DNA from: a virus
Virus record (IMG/VR): IMGVR_UViG_3300048999_000192
Location: 91,099 to 155,098 of that record
Length of the DNA stretch: 64,000 nucleotides
Strand: one strand, 5' to 3'
Shown: piece by piece, positions 24,007-32,962 of the stretch
Layout of the letters: the number at the start of each line of letters is the position of its first letter
Numbering within the stretch: position 1 is the stretch's first letter
The notes under the pieces: model-generated
Database searches by the model: none
What the model saw: the letters and a program-made list of their open reading frames with translations, nothing else
Told to the model about the DNA's origin: nothing
Position numbers and translations under genes: made by a program

Positions 24007-24546
24007 ATGCTGCGGACTCGGCTGAATAACTCGTACATCAAGCGGACGATTCGACCGCTGTACGGGTTCACTCAGGCCACGCCCCAGAGCGTCTTCCTGG
24101 ACCCGTCGTGGGATCGCTCCACGCCGATCTACCCGGGCATGGCGCTGGTCAAGACGACCGGCGACCAGGTCACGCTGTGCGGTGCAGGTTCCGGTGCGGG
24201 TGGGGTTGGCACGGCTGCCAACAACATCCCGGTCGGCCTGTGCGGCCACTACATCGGTGGCGACGGCATTGACGAGCTGCTCGACGTCGGCATGAACATG
24301 CTGGCGAACTGGGTGCTCGCCCCCGACGCTCAGTTCGAGATCCTCGCCCCGGCGTTCGACACCACGGCCGACTGGGCCGGGGCGGACAACGGCGACGGCA
24401 CCGAGGACCTGATCTACGTCGCCACGGCCGCCGGATTCATCGGGAAGCTCACGCTGACCGGTGTCCACTCGCCGACGACCGCGCCGGTGGCGCGCCTCGT
24501 CAAGGCGAACTCCGCGACCAAGATCACGATTGCGGGGGTCCGATGA
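24007..24546 (+). CDS. Putative capsid decoration protein
   Basis: The 179-residue product is started at ATG 24007, seven nucleotides after GGGAGG; ATG 23992 is an alternative. It is beta-rich, with P-G-M-A-L-V-K (about 31-37) and a central G-L-C-G-H-Y segment, and lacks catalytic motifs. Lying directly upstream of the major capsid gene, with a 4-nt overlap, it occupies the usual place of a head-decoration protein that stabilises the expanded shell. The assignment depends on context and composition. Confidence 0.6.
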   Translation: MLRTRLNNSYIKRTIRPLYGFTQATPQSVFLDPSWDRSTPIYPGMALVKTTGDQVTLCGAGSGAGGVGTAANNIPVGLCGHYIGGDGIDELLDVGMNMLANWVLAPDAQFEILAPAFDTTADWAGADNGDGTEDLIYVATAAGFIGKLTLTGVHSPTTAPVARLVKANSATKITIAGVR

Positions 24547-25538
24547 GCAGCTACCTGATGCCGTCGGCAAACGGCAGCCTGCGCGGCAAGGTCGCGAAGA
24601 AGTCTGACGACTACGTCGGCCAGATCCTGGCGCGGCGCGAGGGTGGGGCAGGCCCCCTCTCGCACCAGGCCAAGGTCCAGAAGATGGCCATGATCCTCAA
24701 CGACGAGGTCAACGGCTTCCGCCGCCTCGGCGTCGGGATGGTGGGGCCCATCCAGCTCAAGCTGCGCTACCAGGGCATCACCCGGAACGTTCTCGTCGAG
24801 GACGCCGTCACCCCCGGCACGCCGGTGGAGTACGACGTCTGGGACGACCTCGGCCAGGCGTACCTGATGTCGGGCACGGAGGGCGAAGTTCGCGTAACGC
24901 CCTTCGAGGGCAAGAGGATCCCGGTGCGCTTCTGGCGCATCGCGAGCCGCCCGGCGATCCGCAAGGAAGACCTCTACTACCTGCGGATCAACGCCGTCGA
25001 GCAGGCCCAGGACGAGACCAAGCAGGCCATCCTGAAGGCGGAAGACTCCCGCCTCCTGGTGCTCCTGCAGGCCGCCGTGACGGACTACGCGTCGCGCCCG
25101 GACCACACGGTCACGCCCAACCACAACATCACCGAGGCGTCGGGCTACCTGACCCCGGGCTCGCTGTACAGCGCGGTCGCGATGACCGACATGCACGAGC
25201 TCCAGTCGGCCCGCATCCTCATCAACCCGTTCGACTTCCGCGACCTCTACCGGTGGGACATCAACGCCACCGGCTGGGCGTTCAAGGACCGGGTGGTCGC
25301 CGGTGAGACCATCACGTCGTTCGGTGAATTCCAGATCCAAAGGTCGATCATCGTCCCCCAGGGGAAGATCTTCCTGACCCCGGAGCCCAATTTCCTGGGC
25401 GTCTTCCCGGTGCTCTACTCGCTCGATGTCGAGGAGAACCACCACGTGGAAGCGTTCTGGAAGGGATGGGTCTTCGACGAGATGGTCTCCATGGCCATTC
25501 TCAACCCGCGCGGAATCGCGACCATCACCAAGTCCTGA
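24543..25538 (+). CDS. Major capsid protein
   Basis: This 331-residue protein has the HK97-type major capsid layout: a short N-terminal arm with S-Y-L-M-P-S, an E-loop-like segment (about 65-110), a spine helix region (about 145-185) and a beta-rich A/P-domain ending. N-P-F-D-F-R-D-L near 225 and the closing N-P-R-G-I-A-T-I-T fit capsid proteins of large myovirus-type actinophages. It overlaps the decoration gene and is followed by a strong terminator, consistent with high independent expression. Confidence 0.85.
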   Translation: MSSYLMPSANGSLRGKVAKKSDDYVGQILARREGGAGPLSHQAKVQKMAMILNDEVNGFRRLGVGMVGPIQLKLRYQGITRNVLVEDAVTPGTPVEYDVWDDLGQAYLMSGTEGEVRVTPFEGKRIPVRFWRIASRPAIRKEDLYYLRINAVEQAQDETKQAILKAEDSRLLVLLQAAVTDYASRPDHTVTPNHNITEASGYLTPGSLYSAVAMTDMHELQSARILINPFDFRDLYRWDINATGWAFKDRVVAGETITSFGEFQIQRSIIVPQGKIFLTPEPNFLGVFPVLYSLDVEENHHVEAFWKGWVFDEMVSMAILNPRGIATITKS

Positions 25539-25552
25539 TTCGCGCAATTCTT

Positions 25553-25589
25553 CAGAACGGCTCCCGGCTCCTGTCGGGGGCCGTTCTGC
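25553..25589 (+). terminator. Terminator after major capsid gene
   Basis: Stem CAGAACGGC plus CCC pairs with 25577-25588, with one G-T wobble. It ends or thins capsid transcription. The next 120 nt hold no gene that I can support. Confidence 0.8.
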
Positions 25590-25718
25590 ATGTGCGAGCA
25601 GGGTTGAGCCCAGCGAAGGGATGAGCCGGGTCACGTCCCCGTCCCCGGCCGATACGCCGCCCGTTCCGTGCACCCCCGTCGCGGGGCGGGCGGCCCCCTC
25701 CTGCTCGATGCGCCCTCC

Positions 25719-25738
25719 GGCCGCCGAAGAGGTGAGCC
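25719..25738 (+). promoter_or_regulatory. GAAGA hairpin before head-fibre gene
   Basis: GGC-CGCC-GAAGA-GGTG-A-GCC: a compact 7-bp stem with one bulged A around the GAAGA loop. ATG 25760 follows 24 nt after the core. Confidence 0.7.
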
Positions 25739-25759
25739 AGCCGTCGTAGGAGGAGACCC

Positions 25760-26542
25760 ATGCCGATCCCCAGCCATCACAACCCAGGGGATGCGGGGCA
25801 CGCCGCCGACCACAACGCGATCGTTGACACGCTGACGAGCCAGGCAGGGGCGATCTCGACCCTGCAGAGCACGACCGTCGGCCTGTTCTACGTGGCGGGC
25901 GGCAACGTCACCAACATCGCCGACGGCACCACGACGTTCTCGCGCATCAACCTGCCGACCGGTGATCGTTCCAGCGCGGCCGACACCGTCCAGTACTACC
26001 ACGGATCGAACAAGATCTCCTGGTTTGACGGCTATGGGCGCTTCCGCACCAAGACCGACGACCCGACCCACGTCCCCTCTGTCATCGACTCCGCCAGCGG
26101 CCAGACGGCGAACCTGGGCGAGTGGCGCGTCAACGGCGTCCTGAAGGCCAATGTCGACGCCAACGGCAACCTGGCGGCGACCAACGTCGGCTGGGGAGCC
26201 TGGACGGCCCTCACGCTCGCCTCGGGCTACAAGCGGAACCCCGACTTCGGCAATGCCATCCAGTACCGGATCAGCAAGGCGGGCGACGAGGTCCAGCTCC
26301 GGGGCAACATCGTCAAGACGAGCGGGGCCGACTTCTCCAGCAGCCCCTCCCAGATCGCCACGCTGCCCGCCGGGCTGCCCGCCCCGCCCAGCCACGTGTA
26401 CAAGGTCTGCGCTGCCCAGTTCTCCGGTACCGAGCATTCCATCCGGGCCGAGGTGCACGCGGACAAGACGCTCTGGATCTACTACGGCTACACGCCGAAC
26501 TGGATCTCGATCGACGGGCTGTCCTACTCGCCGCTGTCGTAG
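25760..26542 (+). CDS. Head fibre or minor virion protein
   Basis: The 260-residue protein starts at ATG 25760 with GTAGGAGGAGA upstream. Its N-terminus has G-D-A-G-H-A-A-D-H-N-A-I-V-D, an attachment-type motif also seen at 29759. A short coiled coil (about 28-40) and a beta-rich fibre body follow, ending in a jelly-roll-like domain (about 150-260). Proteins of this build decorate the head or form short fibres. No enzymatic motif is visible. Confidence 0.65.
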   Translation: MPIPSHHNPGDAGHAADHNAIVDTLTSQAGAISTLQSTTVGLFYVAGGNVTNIADGTTTFSRINLPTGDRSSAADTVQYYHGSNKISWFDGYGRFRTKTDDPTHVPSVIDSASGQTANLGEWRVNGVLKANVDANGNLAATNVGWGAWTALTLASGYKRNPDFGNAIQYRISKAGDEVQLRGNIVKTSGADFSSSPSQIATLPAGLPAPPSHVYKVCAAQFSGTEHSIRAEVHADKTLWIYYGYTPNWISIDGLSYSPLS

Positions 26543-26598
26543 CGGGTAGCCGGGCTGAGAAGGTGTGACAAGGACTCGATTTCCTCCAGGAGGACCCC

Positions 26599-27153
26599 AT
26601 GCAGTTCGGCGGCACGGTGATGGCTCGCAACCTGATGGACGGCCCGACCGTCCTCTCCAGCGACCCCAAGGGCACCTTCGAAGTCCGTTGGGAGGGCAGG
26701 GGCGACCGGAACGGCGGCGACATCCAGTACATCCCGGATGAGATGCTGCGCATCCCGGCGTTCGCCCGTGCGGTCAAGCTGGGCGTCATCGAGATCGCCA
26801 ACCCGGAGGAGAACCCGGAGCTGCTGTCGGCCCTGGACAAGCAGGCGGCGGCGTTCCACCGGCTCCAGGAGAAGGCCCAGGAGGACATCCGGGCCACGAT
26901 CGACGACACCAAGGGCCGGGAGATGGTGATGCTCTCCTGCGTCGGCCCCTCGGCCAAGGGTCAGGGCGAATGCGGCGAGCTCGTCTCGATGTATGAGACC
27001 GAGAAGAACGAGAACCCGCCGCTGTGCCACCGCCACACCAACCTCGCATCGGAGTTCGTGCCGGTGAACGAGGGCCAGGACGAGCGCGAAAACAAGAAGG
27101 TCCGGTGGATCCGGGGCGTCATGAGCGACACCCCCATCGGCCTGCAGGTCTAA
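26599..27153 (+). CDS. Virion-region protein with Cys/His cluster
   Basis: This 184-residue protein starts at ATG 26599 after AGGAGGA. A helical middle (about 70-110) is followed by a Cys/His cluster: L-S-C at about 114-116, G-E-C-G near 127 and L-C-H-R-H near 143-147, a plausible zinc site of C-x-C-C-H type. The last 35 residues are charged. It lies among head/neck proteins, so a structural or connector role is inferred. The family is not recognised. Confidence 0.6.
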   Translation: MQFGGTVMARNLMDGPTVLSSDPKGTFEVRWEGRGDRNGGDIQYIPDEMLRIPAFARAVKLGVIEIANPEENPELLSALDKQAAAFHRLQEKAQEDIRATIDDTKGREMVMLSCVGPSAKGQGECGELVSMYETEKNENPPLCHRHTNLASEFVPVNEGQDERENKKVRWIRGVMSDTPIGLQV

Positions 27154-27168
27154 GGAGGAAAGAGCCTC

Positions 27169-28164
27169 ATGTCCGACGAACGAGCGAAGCAGGACGCGGA
27201 GTTCGAGGAGGGTGCCCGGCAGGAGCCGGACGCCGCTCCCGCTGACGACCGTCCCCGCCACGTCCCCGACCCGACCGCGATGACCGGGAACCTGGACACC
27301 AGTGGCACCGGCGGCGCGGGTGGGCACTCCGAGCTGCGCAACATCGCGCCGATCTTCGACGTGGCTGAGGCTCACGACATGGCGTACGCCGCACGGGCGG
27401 TCGACCCCAACGACGACTCGGCCTCCTCGGACCACGTCACGGTCTTCACCGGCCTGTCGGTCGTGCAGGGCGACCCCGAGGGCGACCGCCAGCGGGTCAC
27501 CGACCGCGCCGCGCGGGCGCAGGAGCGCCTGAAGGACAACCCACTGGGCCGCAACCTGGACGACCGTGGCACCTACGTCCACGATCGTCGTGCGCGCGAC
27601 GAGCGCGCCTGGCAGGCCTCGGTCTCGGACATGGGCCCGGCGATCGTCATCGGCCCGCAGGAGCTCGGCGAGGCCCCGGCCGCGCCCAACTCCGTCATCG
27701 ACAACCGGCCGGAGGACGAGCGCTCTCCGGAGGGCGTGCCGACTCAGGAAGGCGCGCGGGAAGAGGACGACGCCGACCGCGAGCACGAGCGTCTGGAGGC
27801 CGAGCAGGCCCAGGGCGTCCAGGAGAACCGCGAGCGGATGAACGAGCAGGAGGCGGAGCAGGCGACCGCCGACGCCGACGCTCAGGAGCCCGTCACGGTC
27901 CAGGGTGAGGACGTCCAGCCCGAGGCCCCGGAGGAGACCCCCGAGCCCGCCAGCGAGCCGGAGAGCGAGCCTGAGGCCCCCGGCCCGAAGTCGGAGGAGC
28001 CGCACGCTCCGACCTCGGACGTGAAGGCCCCGAACAAGGCCAGCTCCAAGACCGAGTGGGTCGAGTGGGCCGTGGCCTGCGGAGCCGACCGCGAGGAGGC
28101 GTCGAACATGACCCGCCTCGAACTGATCAGCAACTACTCCAAGCTCCGGCCGAACGAGAGGTAA
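27169..28164 (+). CDS. Acidic virion-associated protein with SAP-like C-terminus
   Basis: The 331-residue product (AGGAGGAAA upstream) is acidic, with long E/D/P-rich low-complexity stretches (about 175-285). The final 45 residues contain a compact helical unit, W-V-E-W-A-V-A-C-G-A then M-T-R-L-E-L-I, resembling small SAP or Rho-N-like helix-extended-helix domains that bind nucleic acids or proteins. N-L-D-T-S-G-T-G-G near residue 43 is similar to motifs in the next gene. Role inferred: flexible virion component. Confidence 0.6.
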   Translation: MSDERAKQDAEFEEGARQEPDAAPADDRPRHVPDPTAMTGNLDTSGTGGAGGHSELRNIAPIFDVAEAHDMAYAARAVDPNDDSASSDHVTVFTGLSVVQGDPEGDRQRVTDRAARAQERLKDNPLGRNLDDRGTYVHDRRARDERAWQASVSDMGPAIVIGPQELGEAPAAPNSVIDNRPEDERSPEGVPTQEGAREEDDADREHERLEAEQAQGVQENRERMNEQEAEQATADADAQEPVTVQGEDVQPEAPEETPEPASEPESEPEAPGPKSEEPHAPTSDVKAPNKASSKTEWVEWAVACGADREEASNMTRLELISNYSKLRPNER

Positions 28165-28170
28165 CGAGTC

Positions 28171-29757
28171 ATGGCGGACACTCCTGCCAGCAACGTTGAC
28201 ACCGAGGGCGCATACGGCCACTCGGGCGCGGTGCCGGTCGGTACGGCGGCGACCAGTGGGAGCAACGCCGACACCGAGGGCACCACGCCGGGAGGCGCGC
28301 CGAACCCGGCGCCCCCGGCGGCGACCAACGTCGACACCTCTGGCACCAACAGCCCGAACGACCCGGCGAACTACCACCCGACCAGCGTGCTGGTGACCGG
28401 CAACCCGGACACGGCCAGCTCGGACGGGAACATCATCCGCCAGGCCAACCCGGTCTACCGGGCCCCGGCGGCGTACGTGGCGGCGGGCACGACCGACACC
28501 ACCCGTACGGACACGCTCGGCGTGGGCCCGGCTCCGGCCGAGACCCAGAGCCTGTACGCGGGCAACCAGGACGTCACCCAGATCGGCGCGGGCACCACGG
28601 CCAAGACGGTGACCGAGAACCTGACCCTGGACCTGACCGGCCACACCCTGACCAAGGCGGGCGTCGTCCCGGCGGCCACCGTGACCGTGGTCAACAAGGG
28701 CCAGATCCTCACGGTCACCGACGAGTCGCACGTGCTCTCGGGCCTGGCCGCCTTCACCGTCACCAACAACGGTGTGACCGACCTCCCGGCCGCCGTGACG
28801 ATCAAGAAGGGTGCGACCCCGCTCGTCCAGGGCGTCGACTACACCATCGTCGGCACCGGCTCGGCGGGCACCGCGAACTACACCATCACGCCGATCGACA
28901 GCGCGACGGTCAACTCCGGTGACACCTTCCTGGTCAGCTATCACTACGGCAACGCGAAGTACTTCGCCAACGCCACGCTGACCGCGACCACGGACTACAC
29001 CAAGACCTACACCGGTGACGGTCCGAGCACCGCGCTGAAGATCACCCGCGTCAACACGGCCGCCAGCACCAACGGCGACACCGTGGCGGTGACCTACAGC
29101 TACGGCGACAACCAGTACTGGGGCTCCAACCCGCCCACCACGGTGCCGGGCGCGCCGACCATCGGGGCGGTCGCGGCCAAGAACCTCGCGGTCACGGTCA
29201 ACTGGACGGCCCCGAGCGGCAACACCGACATCACGTCCTACGTGGTCCAGTGCGTCCCGGGCTACGGCACCAAGTACGCACCGGCCAACGCCACGAAGAT
29301 CGACTTCACCCAGCTCCAGGCGGGGGTGCCGTACCAGTTCCAGGTGGCGGCGATGAACGCCCGGGGCATCGGGGCCTACTCGGCGCTGAGCTCGGCCGCG
29401 ACCCCGCGCAACGACTACGCCAACCCGACCTACAAGGTGGTCGACGAGAGCCACGTGCTGTCGGGTCTGGCCGCCTTCGCGGTGACCAACAAGGGCGTGA
29501 TCGGCGACCACACCGCCGTGACGATCAAGAAGGGGGCCACCCCGCTCGTCGAGACGACGGACTACACCATCGCCTTCACCGGCGTGGGCAGCCAGCGAGT
29601 CGCGACGATCACCCCGATCGACTCGGCCACGGTCAACAGCGGGGACACCTTCCTGGTGTCGTACTCCTACGCCACCACGGACCCGCTGAACACCGTCAAC
29701 CCGATCTACCTGCCGGACGGAAGCGTCAAGGCGGGCACCGGGCTGGGGCCGTCCTGA
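28171..29757 (+). CDS. Virion surface protein with FN3 and repeated Ig-like domains
   Basis: This 528-residue protein has a disordered N-terminus with repeated N-x-D-T motifs, then a beta domain at about 181-260 whose signature (D-E-S-H-V-L-S-G-L and later D-S-A-T-V-N-S-G-D-T) is repeated at about 423-502. Between them is a fibronectin type III domain (about 326-410, with V-P-G-A-P-T and Y-Q-F-Q-V-A-A-M-N). Such domains on capsids or tails are thought to give weak adhesion to cell-surface glycans. The repeated domain also resembles an insert in the tail sheath. It is coupled closely to the next two genes. Confidence 0.75.
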   Translation: MADTPASNVDTEGAYGHSGAVPVGTAATSGSNADTEGTTPGGAPNPAPPAATNVDTSGTNSPNDPANYHPTSVLVTGNPDTASSDGNIIRQANPVYRAPAAYVAAGTTDTTRTDTLGVGPAPAETQSLYAGNQDVTQIGAGTTAKTVTENLTLDLTGHTLTKAGVVPAATVTVVNKGQILTVTDESHVLSGLAAFTVTNNGVTDLPAAVTIKKGATPLVQGVDYTIVGTGSAGTANYTITPIDSATVNSGDTFLVSYHYGNAKYFANATLTATTDYTKTYTGDGPSTALKITRVNTAASTNGDTVAVTYSYGDNQYWGSNPPTTVPGAPTIGAVAAKNLAVTVNWTAPSGNTDITSYVVQCVPGYGTKYAPANATKIDFTQLQAGVPYQFQVAAMNARGIGAYSALSSAATPRNDYANPTYKVVDESHVLSGLAAFAVTNKGVIGDHTAVTIKKGATPLVETTDYTIAFTGVGSQRVATITPIDSATVNSGDTFLVSYSYATTDPLNTVNPIYLPDGSVKAGTGLGPS

Positions 29758-29758
29758 C

Positions 29759-29965
29759 ATGCCCGTCACCGTTCCCGGCCATGCGTCCGAGGGGGCATCG
29801 GGGCACATCGCCGATCACAACACGATCGACGATGCCCTGACGGCCCTCTCGGCCTCGGTCGACGACCTGGACGACCGCATGCCGCCGGGCAAGATCACTG
29901 TGTCCGACACCGAGCCCTCCTCGCCCGCCGTGGGCGATCTGTGGTTCGACACCTCCGGAGCCTGA
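29759..29965 (+). CDS. Short fibre-attachment protein
   Basis: The 68-residue product starts at ATG 29759, overlapping the upstream stop. It has the G-H-I-A-D-H-N-T-I-D-D attachment motif found in the N-terminus of the 25760 protein, followed by a short coiled coil and an S-P-x-V-G-D-L-W-F-D-T-S tail typical of phage fibre linkers. It looks like an isolated fibre base, perhaps partnering the next protein or left behind after fibre-domain exchange. Confidence 0.6.
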   Translation: MPVTVPGHASEGASGHIADHNTIDDALTALSASVDDLDDRMPPGKITVSDTEPSSPAVGDLWFDTSGA

Positions 29966-29969
29966 CGCG

Positions 29970-31916
29970 ATGTCCAACCTGTTCGAGACGACCTTCGAGT
30001 CCGGCAGTGACGGAGCGACGATCGTCCCGGGCAGCGAGGGCTTCGACTCCAGCACCGGCACCTGCTCCTACACGGCGCAGACGGCCGCGCACGGGCAGTA
30101 CTCGGCCAAGATCGAGCCGACGGGGAACGTCGGTCACCTGCAGTGGAACGCCGGGAGCTACCTGAGCGGCGATGTGTGGGGCCGGGCCTACCTGCGGGTG
30201 GCCTCGGCCCCGGCCGACTGGTTCCACGCGATCAGCTTCTTCGACGGCGGCAGCCAGAAGGCCTCCATCGTCTTGACGGCCGATAACCGGGTGGCGCTGC
30301 GCAACTCCTCGGTGAACGTCGACCGCGTCACGACCGGCGGCGGCGCGTGGGCCCCGACCACCTGGATCCGCATCGAGTGGAAGATCAACGCTCCCACCGA
30401 CGCCTTCGAGGCCTGGATCTACGCGACCGACCCGGACGGCACTACCGAGGACGCTCACATCGTCGTGCCGGGGGGCACCGGCATCCCCCAGTGGCAGTTC
30501 ATCCGGTTCGGCATCAACGCCGCCACCGGCCACCCGGTGAACGTGCTGTACGACAACCTGGCGATCAGCCAGACGGGCAAGATCGGCCCGAGCGATCCGG
30601 ACCCGGACCCCACGCCGCCCGCGCTGGTGAGCGCCTGGGTCGGCGGGGTGGACTCCAGCACGGCCCAGATCGCCTTTCAGCTCGCCAACACCACAAACGC
30701 CCAGGTGGCCTATGCGGTCGACCCCGGCACCGGTGACCCGCTGACGGGCACACCTTCGACCACCCCGACACTGGCGGTGACCAGCGAGGGATACGGGCAG
30801 CTCGCCCTGTCGGGTCTGACCGCCGACACCGACTACGTCTACGGCCTGATCGCCGATGGCGGGCTGCTGGCCGACCGGGGGCACTTCTCGACGATGCCGC
30901 GCGGGCAGGCCGACTTCATGGTGGCCTTCTCCAGCGCGCAGGCCGACGCCAGTGACCACGCGGTCTTCGACACGATCCGGGGCGAGAGTCCCAAGGTCTT
31001 CTTCCACCTCGGGGACCTGTACGCCACGACGCTGGCGACCAACGACGCCGTGGCCGCCCGCGCCAAGTACGCGGCGCAGCTCGCCGCCGGGACCGGGCGC
31101 TTCCGCCACCTGACCAAGGACGTCCCCGTCGACTACGTCTGGGGCACGGCCGACTGGGGCGGCGCGCACTCCGACGGCACCTACACGGCCGCCTCAGCCC
31201 TCCTGAGCGCCTACCAGACCGTGGTCCCCTCCTACCCCCTCATCGACGCCAACAGCGCGCTCTACCACGCTGTGACGATCGGGCGGGTCCAGTTCCTCGT
31301 GCTCGACGTCCGCTCGCGCCGGAGCACCGGGACGATCCTGGGCGCGGACCAGAAGGCCTGGCTCAAGACCCAGCTCAGCTCGACCAGCCAGCCGGTCAAG
31401 GTCATCGTCTGCCCGATCCCCTGGCGGGCCGGTACCGAGTGGGACGACGCCCCCGCCGAGCTCACCGAGCTGAACGCCTACATCACCGACAATGCCATCA
31501 CCAACGTGGCCATGCTCGGGGCGGCCTATGCGGTCGCCGCCGACTCCGGCGCGAACTCCTCGGTCAACCGGGCCAACCTGCTCGCGGGCGCGCTGGACGG
31601 TACCGGCGTGGCGGCGGCGGGGACCTGGAGTGTGGGCAACCACGCCAACGCGGCCGGAGCCGGGCAGTACGCTCTGCTCTCGGTGACCGATACCGGCACG
31701 CACATCACTTTGACGTACTCCGGGCGGAATCAAGCTGATAGCGTCCAGGTCGGTCCGTACAACGTCGTCTTCACGATCGAGGCGAGCGACGTCCCGCAGA
31801 CCAAGAAGTGGAACGGGACCGACTGGGTTCTCTTCCAGCCACGCGCCTACCTGGACAGCACATGGGAACCCGTGCCGGTGAAGTACTACGACGGGAGCGC
31901 GTGGCAGTCCCTTTGA
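29970..31916 (+). CDS. Virion protein with LamG-like and degenerate PhoD-like domains
   Basis: The 648-residue product begins with a concanavalin/LamG-like beta domain (about 5-205). A short Pro/Asp linker leads to an FN3-like segment (about 213-305) and a PhoD-type metallophosphatase-like domain (about 310-600). F-H-L-G-D-L-Y keeps the metal-site Asp (D349), but the usual W-D-D-H position reads W-G-T-A-D-W (391-396) and the L-S-G-D-x-H position reads L-G-A-A-Y-A (516-521). The V-L-D-x-R-S and W-L motifs of the family remain. It therefore looks like a pseudo-enzyme reused for binding. It lies among fibre genes; surface adhesion is inferred. Confidence 0.65.
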   Translation: MSNLFETTFESGSDGATIVPGSEGFDSSTGTCSYTAQTAAHGQYSAKIEPTGNVGHLQWNAGSYLSGDVWGRAYLRVASAPADWFHAISFFDGGSQKASIVLTADNRVALRNSSVNVDRVTTGGGAWAPTTWIRIEWKINAPTDAFEAWIYATDPDGTTEDAHIVVPGGTGIPQWQFIRFGINAATGHPVNVLYDNLAISQTGKIGPSDPDPDPTPPALVSAWVGGVDSSTAQIAFQLANTTNAQVAYAVDPGTGDPLTGTPSTTPTLAVTSEGYGQLALSGLTADTDYVYGLIADGGLLADRGHFSTMPRGQADFMVAFSSAQADASDHAVFDTIRGESPKVFFHLGDLYATTLATNDAVAARAKYAAQLAAGTGRFRHLTKDVPVDYVWGTADWGGAHSDGTYTAASALLSAYQTVVPSYPLIDANSALYHAVTIGRVQFLVLDVRSRRSTGTILGADQKAWLKTQLSSTSQPVKVIVCPIPWRAGTEWDDAPAELTELNAYITDNAITNVAMLGAAYAVAADSGANSSVNRANLLAGALDGTGVAAAGTWSVGNHANAAGAGQYALLSVTDTGTHITLTYSGRNQADSVQVGPYNVVFTIEASDVPQTKKWNGTDWVLFQPRAYLDSTWEPVPVKYYDGSAWQSL

Positions 31917-31928
31917 TGAAGGAGCTGC

Positions 31929-32156
31929 ATGAGCATCACCGACATCCCCAGCGATGAGGACATCACCGAGATGGTCCAGGGTCTGCCCTCCTGGAATCCC
32001 CCGAAATTCGAGCTGCCGTTCAACGAACCCGACCCGGCCGAGGCCCCGGTCCAGTGGCACGAGCCGGTCCGCTCAGAGGTCACCGTCCCCGTGCAGAGCG
32101 TCACCCTCCCCGCGATCCCCGACGGCTGGGGTGCCACCTTCGAGCTCCCGGCGTAG
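31929..32156 (+). CDS. Short proline-rich hypothetical protein
   Basis: The 75-residue product, starting at ATG 31929 after AAGGAGCTGC, is acidic and rich in Pro, Glu and Trp, with a repeated pattern of P-x-W and V-T-V-P. It is probably extended or disordered with short strands. It follows the PhoD-like virion protein by 12 nt and precedes a terminator, so it closes a small operon of surface proteins. No family is recognised. Confidence 0.5.
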   Translation: MSITDIPSDEDITEMVQGLPSWNPPKFELPFNEPDPAEAPVQWHEPVRSEVTVPVQSVTLPAIPDGWGATFELPA

Positions 32157-32191
32157 GCTGAGCCCGCGCGTTCTCGCTGCAGTGCCCGATG

Positions 32192-32229
32192 ACACGACCG
32201 CCGTTCCCTCGCCGGGGCGGCGGTCGTGT
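32192..32229 (+). terminator. Terminator-like hairpin
   Basis: A 12-bp perfect stem ACACGACCGCCG with its complement at 32218-32229, loop 14 nt, no U-tract. It separates the surface-protein operon from the fibre/connector genes. Confidence 0.7.
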
Positions 32230-32245
32230 GCTGTCCGGCCCCTGG

Positions 32246-32270
32246 CCCGCACTCTGAAGAGGTGAAAGGG
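32246..32270 (+). promoter_or_regulatory. GAAGA core with weak stem
   Basis: The exact 10-mer GAAGAGGTGA (32256-32265) is present with only a 3-bp possible outer stem. The GTG of the next gene follows after 33 nt. This is the weakest structural match of the set. Confidence 0.45.
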
Positions 32271-32298
32271 ATCCACCTCTGCCCGACTGGAGTGACCT

Positions 32299-32952
32299 GT
32301 GTCGACCTCCTCACCGAAACTGCTGCTGAAGCGGCCGGACGGCACTGACCCGTTCCTGCGGCAGGACTTCGTAGACAACTGGAACAAGATCGACGCCGCG
32401 CCGGGCATCTACGTCTGCGACTCCACCACGCGCCCGAGCTGGGCCAGCGCGCAGGCGGGCCGGATGATCTTCCTGACCGACTGGAAGCAGCTCCAGTACT
32501 GGGACGGCTCGTCCTGGAACAACGAGCGCACGGCGGTCCCGTTCTTCGCCGGTGGCGCGATCTTCGACGCCACGGTGGGCAAGAACGCCACCCCGGTCTA
32601 CAACATCGTCAACATCACCACGCCGCGCCCGGCCACCTTGGCGATCATGATGTCGGCCACGGTCTCGTGCGACTCCCGGTTCACCCAGGACGTCTACTTC
32701 CGGGCCAACGTGGACGGCGGGGACCTGCTGCTGGGCGGCTACTCCGACGCCATCCGCTTCACCGGCAAGAGCGACGACAGCTCGGCCGACATGAAGATGA
32801 CCGTCACCGCGCTGGCCCAGGCCACCGTCACCGCCGGATCGCACTCGCTCAAGGGCAAGTTCACCATCGGCACCTACAACACCTCGGTGATCATCCGGGG
32901 TATCAAGACCCTGGCCTTCCTCGGGACGTACAACAGCTCCCAGGTGCTCTGA
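32299..32952 (+). CDS. Minor fibre or virion protein
   Basis: The 217-residue protein starts at GTG 32299. Its first 40 residues (K-L-L-L-K-R-P-D-G-T then N-W-N-K-I-D) match the style of fibre N-termini that dock on the virion. A short strand with Q-Y-W-D-G-S-S-W and a compact beta-sandwich tip (about 80-217) follow. No enzyme motif is present. It lies between surface proteins and the head-tail connector; receptor binding or decoration is inferred. Confidence 0.6.
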   Translation: MSTSSPKLLLKRPDGTDPFLRQDFVDNWNKIDAAPGIYVCDSTTRPSWASAQAGRMIFLTDWKQLQYWDGSSWNNERTAVPFFAGGAIFDATVGKNATPVYNIVNITTPRPATLAIMMSATVSCDSRFTQDVYFRANVDGGDLLLGGYSDAIRFTGKSDDSSADMKMTVTALAQATVTAGSHSLKGKFTIGTYNTSVIIRGIKTLAFLGTYNSSQVL

Positions 32953-32962
32953 GAGGTCCTCC

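Noticed and set aside
25590-25718. Gene or riboswitch after the capsid terminator
   Set aside because: No frame with a start and ribosome-binding site is supported, and I could not draw a convincing aptamer; only short GC-rich pairings are visible.
26524-29808. 1094-residue minus-strand open frame
   Set aside because: Composition is typical of antisense frames in high-GC DNA, and it lies opposite well-supported virion genes with recognisable domains.
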